Shown: positions 1 to 7,065 of the stretch, one piece after another | Layout: every line of letters begins with the position of its first letter | Numbering within the stretch: the first letter of the stretch is position 1 | DNA from: Shimwellia pseudoproteus | GTDB taxonomy: Bacteria; Pseudomonadota; Gammaproteobacteria; Enterobacterales; Enterobacteriaceae | DNA: 33,929 nt | NCBI RefSeq assembly: GCF_016415625.1 | Contig: NZ_WBXP01000041.1 | Coordinates: forward strand, 1 to 33,929 | Reading direction: 5' to 3' | The notes under the pieces: model-generated | Databases searched by the model: none | The model's input: the letters and a program-made list of their open reading frames with translations, nothing else | Told to the model about the DNA's origin: nothing | Position numbers and translations under genes: made by a program

Positions 1-21
1 TTTGAACTTTTGCTTTGTCAC
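1..21 (-). CDS. IS903-type transposase, first seven codons only
   Basis: Reading leftwards from position 21, GTG ACA AAG CAA AAG TTC AAA gives MTKQKFK. IS903-group transposases begin MAKQKFKITNW, so this is very likely the N-terminus of the DDE transposase of the element whose end is at 98. The rest is outside the window, so intactness cannot be judged. The GTG start is inferred from alignment with the family. Confidence 0.7.
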
Positions 22-98
22 AGGATGTCGCTACAGGGTCAGGAGTGTGGTGATCTGATCCTAATTTCGGCTAAAAGTTCGATTTATTCAACAAAGCC
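1..98 (-). mobile_element. End of an IS5-family (IS903-type) insertion sequence, partial
   Basis: Positions 81-98 read GATTTATTCAACAAAGCC, the reverse complement of GGCTTTGTTGAATAAATC, which is the 18-bp terminal inverted repeat I know from IS903. Inside it, on the minus strand, a transposase start follows at position 21. The element runs off the left edge, so its other end cannot be seen. The 9 bp outside the repeat (99-107, TGATAAATG) would be the target duplication if this is a standard 9-bp IS903-type insertion; the matching copy would lie outside the window. Confidence 0.85.
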
Positions 99-564
99 TG
101 ATAAATGAATAAAAATCCTCTGCGCCGCCGCCAGCCTTAAACTTCTCATCCGGAGACTTTACCGTGTAGTCAAACGTTCTGGCTTTATTAATGTCGACCC
201 CGTCCTGATAGCCAATGCCCACATACAATACCGGGGCACTTTCAAGAGCCATCATATTTCCCGTCATCCAGTTAAACTGGGAGTTAGCATCCAAAAAGTA
301 GAGTGGGTTGTATTGCACGTCTTTTCCTTTTTGATGGGCGATAAATATTCGATATTTCCGGCCATGATAATCGAAGTCTTTTGTTTGCATACTTAACTTT
401 TTACAGCCACCAACCGTAGGAATAATATCTACCGCATGCGTTATCACGGGACTATTGCTGGTTGAGCTAGCCTCATCACATCCCTCAGCAGCAAACGCCG
501 AAGCAGAGAAAGTGAATATACCCACAATAAAAAAGCTGATGTACTGCGTGAAGAACTTATTCAT
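99..564 (-). pseudogene. Secreted alpha/beta-hydrolase (IroE/Fes-like esterase), 5' fragment cut by an IS
   Basis: About 155 residues remain before the frame enters the IS end at 98 and stops eleven bases later (TGA at 88-90). An N-terminal signal peptide is clear (about residues 1-25, ending SAFAA). The body resembles the start of PF00756 esterases such as IroE-like hydrolases: YRIFIAHQKG, YNPLYFLDAN, PVLYVGIGYQ, and a GGGAEDFYSFI segment that in the family precedes the catalytic part. The nucleophile elbow, Asp and His would all lie after the break, so the fragment cannot be active. A strong ribosome site (GAGGTGAT) precedes the ATG. The gene and its upstream region are much more AT-rich than the rest of the window, suggesting separate acquisition. 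Substrate is unknown; a siderophore-esterase role would be only an analogy. Confidence 0.7.
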
Positions 565-942
565 ATCACCTCACCTGTTGTTAGTAACCCCGAAATGACA
601 GCAAATTTATGTTATATATTAAGTACATTTATTTTTATATATCATGTCATTTCTAAATAAATATTAAACTTAACACCGCATTTAATTATATGGTTTTAAA
701 TGTAACTCTATTTTTCAGTAGGTGTAATTACGTTACTGATAGAAAATACTTAGATGATTTTACCCACTATTCGTGGACACGAGACAACGCGCGTAAACGC
801 CCGATCAGCAGCGATTCATGACAAAACCACAATTAACCAGCAAAAAAACGTAAGCAACACACGCTGGATTCCGTAACGATACCCTGAATATCCAGATAAA
901 ATATAAGAGTAAACAAAAAAAAGAATAAACCCGTCTTGCAGT
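565..942. other. AT-rich intergenic stretch without a gene
   Basis: No convincing ORF with a ribosome site is present. The first 130 bases are very AT-rich (runs such as TATATAAAAATAAA near 630-660) and probably contain the promoter of the leftward esterase gene. The remainder holds nothing I can assign until the mppA terminator. Confidence 0.5.
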
Positions 943-977
943 ACTAAAAAGAGAAAGCGCGCCAATGCGCGCTTTCT
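943..977 (-). terminator. Rho-independent terminator of mppA
   Basis: An 11-bp perfect stem (952-962 with 967-977, core AAAGCGCGC/GCGCGCTTT) with a CAAT loop. On the minus strand it is followed by CTTTTTAG. It lies 36 bp past the mppA stop codon. Confidence 0.85.
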
Positions 978-1012
978 GATGCTCTAACTAGGGTTATCAA
1001 CGATAATATCGG

Positions 1013-2635
1013 TTAGTGCTTAATAATATACATCTGCTGGCTGTAGGCCATATCCTCTGGGTTATCAATTGGATAACCTTTCACCCATGGCTTAATTAAC
1101 CGCCCGTTGGTATATTGATAAATCGCCGCAATCGGTGCCTGCTCAGCAATAATTTGCTCGGCCTGGTTATAGTCTTTATTGCGTGCCTGAATACTGGTTT
1201 CGCGGCTAGCCTGATCGAGCAATTTGTCATAGGCCGGGCTGTTAAAGCGCGAAATATTACCGCTATGGGTTGAGGTTAACAGCGACAGGAAAGTCGAGGC
1301 TTCATTGTAATCCCCCACCCAGGACGCGCGAATCACATCGAAATTGCCGGTGTTACGGCTGTCGATATAGGTTTTCCACTCCTGGTTCTGTAATTTCACA
1401 TCAACCCCGAGGTTCTGGCGCCACATCGACGATACCGCAATGGCTATCTTCTGATGGTTTTCCGAGGTGTTATACAGCAGCGTCAGTTTCAGCGGTTTTG
1501 CCGGGCCATACCCGGCCGCCTGGAGCAGCGTCTTCGCCTGCGCATTGCGCTCCGCCTGGCTCATCCCCTCAAATGCGCTGGGATCCGCCGTAAACCCGGC
1601 GGTGACATCCGGGGTAAAATGCCAGGCCGGCTTTTCGCCAGTGCCCAGTACTTTGTCGGCGATGATTTGGCGATCAATCGTCAGGCTAAGGGCCAGACGC
1701 ACCCGGGGATCCGCCGTTGGCCCCTTGCGGGTGTTAAACGCATAATAGTATGTCCCGAGCTGTGGCGGGGTAAACACCTGATTGGGAATATCTTTTTTTA
1801 ACTTCTGGTATAAATTTTTCGGGAAAGATTCGGTGATATCAAGATCCCCGGCCAGGTAGCGTTTCGTGGCGGCGGACTCCTGGTTAATCGGTAAAAACGT
1901 CACTTTGGTCAGCACCGTATGGGCGTGATCCCAGTAACGCTTGTTCGGGACCAGCACCAGCTTCTCATTCACCACCCGGGATTGCAGGGCAAACGCACCA
2001 TTCCCCACCAGATTTCCTGGCCGGGTCCAGTCGTTAGCGGATTTTTCCAGGCAATTTTTGTTCACCGGGAACAGCGAGAAATTCGCCGTCAGCGCCGGGA
2101 AGAACGGCACCGGCTTATCCAGCTTAACCTGTAAAGTGCGGGCATCAACAGCGGTGACCCCCAGAGTATCCGGCGCGGCTTTACCGTCAATAATGGCCTG
2201 AGCATTGGTTATACCGGCCAGGGCGGCAAAAGAGGCGAATGGCGAGGTCGTTTTTGGATCAACCAGCCGCCGCCAGGCAAACACAAAGTCCTGGGCGGTC
2301 ACCGGCTGGCCGTTAGTCCAGCGGGCATCGTCACGCAGTGAAAAGGTCCAAATCCGGTTATCGTTACTTTTCCAGCGCAGCGCCACCCCGGGAATAATAT
2401 TGCCCTGTGCATCCTGATTAACCAGCCCTTCGAACAAATCACGAATAACTTCGATTTCCGGCAGCCCTACCGCTTTGGCGGGATCCAGTGAGGCGGGTTC
2501 GTCTTTAATATGACGGACCAGCTCCTGTTTATCGGCCAACTGGGTTCCCGGAGGCACAACCGCCGCCCAGACTGAAGAACTAAAACAACCGGCCAGAAGA
2601 AGCGCAAGACCGGAAACACGCGCAGTAAATGGCAT
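1013..2635 (-). CDS. mppA: Periplasmic murein tripeptide-binding protein MppA
   Basis: Substrate-binding protein for L-Ala-gamma-D-Glu-meso-Dap. In E. coli it works with the OppBCDF permease to recover murein tripeptide from the periplasm. At 540 residues it matches family length (E. coli MppA 537). MppA-type stretches include LVRHIKDEPASLDPAKAVGLP (start near residue 39), ITESFPKN, PAWHFTPDVTAGF and NTGNFDVIRASWVGDYNE. These match MppA better than the paralogue OppA. The start is supported by AGGTGA just upstream. A 6-bp hairpin (2654-2670) sits in the leader next to the ribosome site, and a perfect TTGACA lies at 2699-2694. Oddity: the signal peptide contains LLAGC (Cys17), a good lipobox, as well as a possible signal peptidase I site at VWA (residue 24). 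It is divergent from mpaA, whose product acts on the same peptide. Confidence 0.93.
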   Translation of the reverse strand: MPFTARVSGLALLLAGCFSSSVWAAVVPPGTQLADKQELVRHIKDEPASLDPAKAVGLPEIEVIRDLFEGLVNQDAQGNIIPGVALRWKSNDNRIWTFSLRDDARWTNGQPVTAQDFVFAWRRLVDPKTTSPFASFAALAGITNAQAIIDGKAAPDTLGVTAVDARTLQVKLDKPVPFFPALTANFSLFPVNKNCLEKSANDWTRPGNLVGNGAFALQSRVVNEKLVLVPNKRYWDHAHTVLTKVTFLPINQESAATKRYLAGDLDITESFPKNLYQKLKKDIPNQVFTPPQLGTYYYAFNTRKGPTADPRVRLALSLTIDRQIIADKVLGTGEKPAWHFTPDVTAGFTADPSAFEGMSQAERNAQAKTLLQAAGYGPAKPLKLTLLYNTSENHQKIAIAVSSMWRQNLGVDVKLQNQEWKTYIDSRNTGNFDVIRASWVGDYNEASTFLSLLTSTHSGNISRFNSPAYDKLLDQASRETSIQARNKDYNQAEQIIAEQAPIAAIYQYTNGRLIKPWVKGYPIDNPEDMAYSQQMYIIKH

Positions 2636-2855
2636 AAATCACCTGTGTTCAGGGCGGGAAAACGTCCCGCAACGAAAAATTTATTGTGTTATTTGTCAAT
2701 ACAATGGCTGACAGGCCCGGCGACGGGCAATTGGTTTTATAGTGTGGTCTTCCAGGGCTACACTGTAAAGCCCCGACGGCGCCGGATACCCAGGTTTGTG
2801 CGTAAAGGCGTATACTTAGCGGGCAAAACACCCACCGATCTTAAGACAGGTCATT

Positions 2856-3563
2856 ATGACAACAATACGCCCCCGGGCTTTACGGGGCCAACTTCCGGGT
2901 AATGCCCAGCGTTACGGTAAAACCGTTCTTGGCGCACCACTGCTGTGGTTCCCCGCCGTCCAGCGCACCCCTGCTACCGGGCTGATTATCGCCGCCACCC
3001 ACGGCGATGAAAACGCCGCCGCCGTTACCCTGTCCTGTGCGTTACGCAGCCTGGAACCAGAACACCGCCGCCATCACGTGCTGCTGGCGGTCAATCCTGA
3101 TGGCTGCCAGCTCGGATTGCGGGCCAATGCCAGAGGGGTCGATCTGAACCGGAATTTCCCGAGCCAGAACTGGCAACCGGGGGAGACGGTTTACCGCTGG
3201 AACAGTCTGGCAGATGCCCGGGATGTGGTGCTGTCCACCGGCGAGCACCCGGGCTCCGAACCGGAAACCGCCGCGCTCTGCCAGTTAATTGACGATATCC
3301 GGCCAGCCTGGGTGGTGTCGTTCCACGATCCGCTGGCCTGCATTGAAGATCCACACGACTCCCCGCTGGGGAGATGGCTGGCTGATGCCTTTACCCTGCC
3401 GCGGGTGACCAGCGTTGGCTATGCCACGCCCGGCTCTTTTGGTAGCTGGTGTGGCGACCGGGATTTACCCTGTATTACGGCAGAATTTCCGCCGATCTCC
3501 GCTGATGAGGCCAGCGAACGCTACCTCTCGCCGATGATGGCGCTGTTACAGTGGTCCCTGTGA
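2856..3563 (+). CDS. mpaA: Murein peptide amidase A (M14 carboxypeptidase-like)
   Basis: Cytoplasmic zinc peptidase that cleaves the gamma-D-Glu-Dap bond of the murein tripeptide brought in through MppA/Opp, releasing L-Ala-D-Glu and Dap for recycling. It has 235 residues (E. coli 242). The M14 zinc site is visible: H49 and E52 in THGDE, and H157 in VVSFHD. NPDG (80-83) and DLNRN (96-100) are the substrate-binding loops, and E210 in TAEFP is the expected catalytic glutamate. There is no signal peptide, in line with a cytoplasmic recycling role. It starts 220 bp from divergent mppA, with TATACT at 2811-2816 as a possible -10. It converges on ycjG with only 6 bp between stop codons, so the three murein-peptide genes sit together. 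In E. coli, ycjY and ycjZ (pgrR) lie between mpaA and mppA; they are absent here. Confidence 0.93.
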   Translation: MTTIRPRALRGQLPGNAQRYGKTVLGAPLLWFPAVQRTPATGLIIAATHGDENAAAVTLSCALRSLEPEHRRHHVLLAVNPDGCQLGLRANARGVDLNRNFPSQNWQPGETVYRWNSLADARDVVLSTGEHPGSEPETAALCQLIDDIRPAWVVSFHDPLACIEDPHDSPLGRWLADAFTLPRVTSVGYATPGSFGSWCGDRDLPCITAEFPPISADEASERYLSPMMALLQWSL

Positions 3564-3569
3564 CCTGCA

Positions 3570-4538
3570 TTATTGCAGGTGCAACACCCCGGTACTGAAT
3601 GCCAGCGGCGGCTCTACATCCACCGCCAGCCAGGTGGGGCCGTCAAGATCGGCGAACTGAACGTCCGGCAACAACGGCAGCGCCGCGCGGATGGCCCTGG
3701 AGGTACACAACATGCAGCCCAGCATCAGGGAGAACCCCTCCTGCCGCGCCTGGCGCGCCAGCGCCAGTGCTTCGGTTAAGCCGCCTGTTTTATCCAGCTT
3801 GATATTGATCATCTCATAACGCCCCGCCAGCGCTTTCAGGCTGCCGCGGGTGTGGCAGCTTTCATCTGCGCAGATCGGCAGCGGGTGGATAAAGTTTTCC
3901 AGGGCCGCATCGTCACCGGCCGGCAACGGCTGCTCCAGCATCGCCACGCCTAAATCCGCCAGAAACTGGCTGCGGGAGGCCAGCCCTTCACCGTGCCAGG
4001 ATTCATTGGCATCAACAATCAGAGTGGCATCGGGAACTGCACTGCGGATAGCCACCATTCTTTCGCTGATCATCCGGTCATCCATTTTGATTTTCAGCAG
4101 GCGGGCGTCTTTATTCCACAGCATAATTGCCGCTTCGGCCATTTTGTCCGGGGAATCGATAACCACGGTCTGGGCGGTGATGCATTCAGCGGGGAGCGGG
4201 GTATTGGCCAACTGGGCGATGCTCAGCCCTTTACGGCGGGCTTCCAGTTCCCACAGGGCGCAATCAACGGCGTTACGGGCCGCGCCGGCAGGTAAATGCT
4301 GCTGTAACTGCTCACGGGTCATGCCCCGCTCCAGTTGCGGCATGACAGTCGCTATCTGGGCCATGACCGACGCCACATTCTCACCATAACGCGGGTAAGG
4401 CGTGCACTCTCCGGTTACCTTGGTTCCTTCCTCTTCCAGCTCAACGACGACGACTGTCGCATCCTTACGGCTGCCTCTGGCTATCACAAACGGGGAGTGG
4501 AGTGGCCACGCCTCTTCATAAACCCTTACCCTTCTCAT
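3570..4538 (-). CDS. ycjG: L-Ala-D/L-Glu epimerase (enolase superfamily)
   Basis: Converts L-Ala-D-Glu, the product of MpaA, into L-Ala-L-Glu, which ordinary peptidases can hydrolyse. It has 322 residues (E. coli 321). The muconate-lactonising-enzyme fold is shown by the KIK catalytic pair (K149, K151), metal ligands D176 (VDANES), E202 (LEQPLP) and D225 (ADES), and the second catalytic lysine K247 (INIKLDK). All expected catalytic residues are intact. The gene is divergent from tpx across 140 bp that contain a terminator-like hairpin pointing towards ycjG. Confidence 0.93.
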   Translation of the reverse strand: MRRVRVYEEAWPLHSPFVIARGSRKDATVVVVELEEEGTKVTGECTPYPRYGENVASVMAQIATVMPQLERGMTREQLQQHLPAGAARNAVDCALWELEARRKGLSIAQLANTPLPAECITAQTVVIDSPDKMAEAAIMLWNKDARLLKIKMDDRMISERMVAIRSAVPDATLIVDANESWHGEGLASRSQFLADLGVAMLEQPLPAGDDAALENFIHPLPICADESCHTRGSLKALAGRYEMINIKLDKTGGLTEALALARQARQEGFSLMLGCMLCTSRAIRAALPLLPDVQFADLDGPTWLAVDVEPPLAFSTGVLHLQ

Positions 4539-4612
4539 AGCTTCTCCGTATTTCCATTATTCTGCTCAGTATAACGACTCCTCTGATTTAAATGCAGTTT
4601 CAGTTTTTTATA

Positions 4613-4634
4613 TAAAAAAAAGCCGGAGTGGCTT
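4613..4634 (-). terminator. Terminator-like hairpin upstream of ycjG
   Basis: AAGCC (4620-4624) pairs with GGCTT (4630-4634) around a 5-nt loop. On the minus strand the hairpin is followed by eight T residues. It lies between the divergent ycjG and tpx starts, so it would stop antisense transcripts from tpx or act as an attenuator if ycjG transcription begins upstream of it. The stem is short. Confidence 0.4.
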
Positions 4635-4678
4635 AGACTGGTGGCGGTGTTAATTATATGTAATAAAAGGAACGAATT

Positions 4679-5185
4679 ATGTCACAACAAGTTCACTTCC
4701 AGGGCAACCCGGTTGCCGTTGCGGGACAATTCCCACAGAAAGGCAACAAAGCGGCAGATTTTACCCTGACCGCCAAAGATCTGTCTGACGTCTCCCTCGG
4801 CCAGTACGCGGGCAAACGTAAAGTGCTGAATATTTTCCCGAGCATTGATACCGGTGTGTGTGCGGCGTCGGTCCGTAAATTCAACCAACTGGCCAACGAA
4901 CTGGATAACACCGTTGTGCTGTGCATCTCTGCGGACCTGCCTTTCGCTCAGTCGCGTTTCTGCGGCGCTGAAGGGCTGAGCAATGTTGTCACCCTGTCAA
5001 CCCTGCGCAATCCGGAATTTAAACAGGCGTACGGCGTTGCCATTACTGATGGCCCCCTGCGGGGTTTGACTGCCCGTGCCGTCGTGGTACTGAACGAGCA
5101 GGATGAAGTGATTTTCAGCCAGCTGGTTGATGAAATCACCACCGAGCCGGACTACGACAGCGCGCTGGCGGCGCTGAAGGGATAA
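4679..5185 (+). CDS. tpx: Thiol peroxidase (atypical 2-Cys peroxiredoxin)
   Basis: Reduces alkyl hydroperoxides and hydrogen peroxide using thioredoxin. E. coli Tpx has 168 residues, the same as here. The peroxidatic site is present as DTGVC with C61 and T58 conserved, and the resolving cysteine is C95 (RFCGAEG). C82 is the additional cysteine usual in Tpx. Ribosome site AAGGAACG lies 7 bases before the ATG. The gene is a single unit ending in a GC-rich hairpin (5205-5226). Its position next to ycjG is as in E. coli. Confidence 0.96.
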   Translation: MSQQVHFQGNPVAVAGQFPQKGNKAADFTLTAKDLSDVSLGQYAGKRKVLNIFPSIDTGVCAASVRKFNQLANELDNTVVLCISADLPFAQSRFCGAEGLSNVVTLSTLRNPEFKQAYGVAITDGPLRGLTARAVVVLNEQDEVIFSQLVDEITTEPDYDSALAALKG

Positions 5186-5204
5186 TCCCGTCCTCTATTG
5201 TGCT

Positions 5205-5230
5205 AACGGGTGCCGCGGCACCCGTTGTTT
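5205..5230 (+). terminator. Probable terminator after tpx
   Basis: AACGGGTGC (5205-5213) pairs with GCACCCGTT (5218-5226) around CGCG, followed by GTTT. The T-tract is short. The hairpin ends 9 bp before the stop of the convergent lipoprotein gene. Confidence 0.65.
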
Positions 5231-5235
5231 CACGG

Positions 5236-5469
5236 TTAGTCTTTCTCCATCATTTGCGCGACATCATTGGTATTAATCTGGCGCTCCACCCCGGACTGAT
5301 CGGTATAACGGGTCATGCCGGTGTCCTTATCAATCTCCGGTTTACCCTGAGTCACAATCATATCCCCGGTTTTGGTGGTCATAATATAGTCACTGCTGCA
5401 CCCGGCCAGCCCGGTTAGCATCGCACAAGCCCCAATAATCACAGCAATGCGTTTTATTTGTGGTCCCAT
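5236..5469 (-). CDS. Small YgdI/YgdR-type lipoprotein (DUF903)
   Basis: 77 residues with a lipoprotein signal peptide; the lipobox is LAGC with C24 followed by SS, predicting an outer-membrane lipoprotein. The mature part shows the DUF903 pattern: SDYIMTTKTGDMIVTQGKPEID, then DTGMTRYTDQSG, then QINTNDV. E. coli YgdI and YgdR share this order and are 72-75 residues long. Their function is unknown; the fold is a small SH3-like barrel. The start has AAGGAG eight bases upstream. I cannot say which of the paralogues it corresponds to. Confidence 0.85.
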   Translation of the reverse strand: MGPQIKRIAVIIGACAMLTGLAGCSSDYIMTTKTGDMIVTQGKPEIDKDTGMTRYTDQSGVERQINTNDVAQMMEKD

Positions 5470-5580
5470 GGGTTAACTCCTTATAAAAATGTCCCTTTTC
5501 ATTACAGACTATTCCCGGGGAATTTCACGGCAGGAATCAGCACACCCCGAACAATTCACCCAAAATGGCACATATAGACC

Positions 5581-5609
5581 AAAAAAAACGCCGGGATTCG
5601 GCGTTTTTT
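5581..5609. terminator. Bidirectional terminator after yncE
   Basis: AACGCCG (5587-5593) pairs with CGGCGTT (5599-5605) around GGATT, flanked by A8 on the left and T6 on the right, so it can act on both strands. It lies 13 bp beyond the yncE stop codon and probably serves yncE. Confidence 0.85.
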
Positions 5610-5621
5610 ATCATGGATAAC

Positions 5622-6677
5622 TTACAGGGTAATACGCAGTACATCATCCGGGCTGGTGGCTTCCTGCTGGCGGGTAGACGCCTGTTTAACGCTGACATAC
5701 AGGGTCTTGCCATCCGGGGAGAGCGCCAGACTGTTCGGATGTACCGGGGCTTTAATGGTTTTGGTGACTTTTAAGGTTTTGGCGTCAATCACGCTGACCT
5801 CCCCCGCCTGGCGGTGGGTCACGTACACTTCATTGCGCACCGGGTTAAACAGCACCGCCAGCGCTTCTGGCACGGCCACTTTATCCGTCACATTCCCGGT
5901 ACGGGTATCGACAACCAGCAGATAGCTACCTTTAGAATCGGTAACAAACGCACGGTGGTTGGCACTATCAAGGCTGATATTCAGCAGCATATGTTCTTTG
6001 CCGTCATCCAGCAGTTTTTTACGTGACAACACTTTATCTGTGGCGGTGTCGATAGTAATAAACTCGCCGTCGGCATTGCTGGTGTACAGGCGTTTCGCCG
6101 CGCTATCCAGCGCCAGGCCGGTGTTCATTTTACCCAGACCGCTAATGGTGTTACGCAGCTTCAGGGTTGCGCCATCCACCACCCAGACCACGCTATCTGG
6201 CCCCAGGCCGCCCATGTACACGGTGTTGGTTGCTTCATCCACGGTCAGCTCACGGGGGGCCAGTGGGCGCACGGTTTCAGTGCGCTGGCGCCCATCAAGC
6301 ACCAGACGGCCTTTTACCGCACCGGTGGCGGCATCAATCGCCGTGAGGGTGCTGTTCAGGGTATTGCCAAACCACAGCGTATTCGTTTTGGTGTTAATGG
6401 TGGCGCCGAAGGGCTTGAGATCGTTATGGATCGTTTTGGTTACGGCCAGGGTCTGCGGATCAAGCTGGTACACCACGCCGCCGACATCACCTTTACGGCT
6501 GCCGGATGTCGCGACAAACAGCGCATTTTCAGCCGGGCTATAGGCCATCTCATAGGCCCCTTTAGCCACCGGGCTACGCAGCATCGCGTCCGCCGCCACG
6601 GCGGAGAATGTGCTGAATGCGCCGCTGGTTAACAGCGCGCAGGCCAGTAATGAACGGGTAAGTTTAAACGATGTCAT
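5622..6677 (-). CDS. yncE: Periplasmic YncE-type seven-bladed beta-propeller
   Basis: 351 residues (E. coli YncE 353). A signal peptide covers about residues 1-29 (ending AVA). The rest is built of YVTN-type propeller repeats, for example NTKTNTLWFGNTLNSTLTAIDAA-type blades, NPVRNEVYVTHRQAGEVSVID and SPDGKTLYVSVKQ. The conserved C-terminal QQEATSPDDVLRI matches the E. coli protein closely. In E. coli YncE is periplasmic, reported to bind DNA, and is repressed by Fur. A Fur-like box lies about 90 bp upstream here. Its biological role is not settled. Confidence 0.92.
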   Translation of the reverse strand: MTSFKLTRSLLACALLTSGAFSTFSAVAADAMLRSPVAKGAYEMAYSPAENALFVATSGSRKGDVGGVVYQLDPQTLAVTKTIHNDLKPFGATINTKTNTLWFGNTLNSTLTAIDAATGAVKGRLVLDGRQRTETVRPLAPRELTVDEATNTVYMGGLGPDSVVWVVDGATLKLRNTISGLGKMNTGLALDSAAKRLYTSNADGEFITIDTATDKVLSRKKLLDDGKEHMLLNISLDSANHRAFVTDSKGSYLLVVDTRTGNVTDKVAVPEALAVLFNPVRNEVYVTHRQAGEVSVIDAKTLKVTKTIKAPVHPNSLALSPDGKTLYVSVKQASTRQQEATSPDDVLRITL

Positions 6678-7065
6678 GAACGGAATTCCTTCCAGGATAG
6701 TTGTTATTAATGCGCGTCACATTGTCTGCCGGTGAGCGGCAGATACATTGCCCGCCGCTTCTGCTGAGAATAGTAATCATTTACCGCAGGAAAGCACGCT
6801 TTTTTTCGCGGGGCCCTTGCCTGTTGCTGTTTATCGGGGGGTCTTTCGGGTCTGAATAACAACGGTTTTTTGCTGTGTGGCCAGCGATCACGTAACTGAT
6901 GCGGAAAATAGCCATTTTCCTGGTTTGTCACGCTACAGTAACGGAATTTATTAGTGTTTTATCTCAAAAAATAAAATTACGACGGGAAATTATTTTAATT
7001 TATAGCTATTATATCAAATGACATAAATGGACACATTTTGAAATAAAAAGGAGCCTAAGGGAGCC
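6678..7065. other. Divergent yncE/abgT intergenic region
   Basis: 388 bp between two divergent starts. The yncE side carries the Fur-like box at 6766-6784. The abgT side (about 6930-7060) is AT-rich and ends in AAGGAG and AAGGGAG ribosome sites before the abgT ATG. A 74-codon leftward frame from a GTG at 6931 has no family resemblance and was not called. Confidence 0.6.
6766..6784. promoter_or_regulatory. Fur-like box upstream of yncE
   Basis: GAGAATAGTAATCATTTAC matches the 19-bp Fur consensus GATAATGATAATCATTATC at 14 positions by eye, including the central TAATCAT. Its position about 90 bp before yncE agrees with the known Fur control of yncE in E. coli. Confidence 0.5.

Noticed and set aside
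1013..2635. Calling this gene oppA
   Set aside because: The sequence agrees with MppA through most of its length, and it neighbours mpaA and ycjG rather than oppBCDF.
3850..4389. Rightward frame (179 codons) opposite ycjG
   Set aside because: Antisense to a gene with all catalytic residues in place; serine/arginine-rich shadow translation.
6707..6931. Leftward 74-codon frame in the yncE/abgT gap
   Set aside because: GTG start with no good ribosome site, no family resemblance, overlaps the Fur-like box and the presumed yncE promoter.
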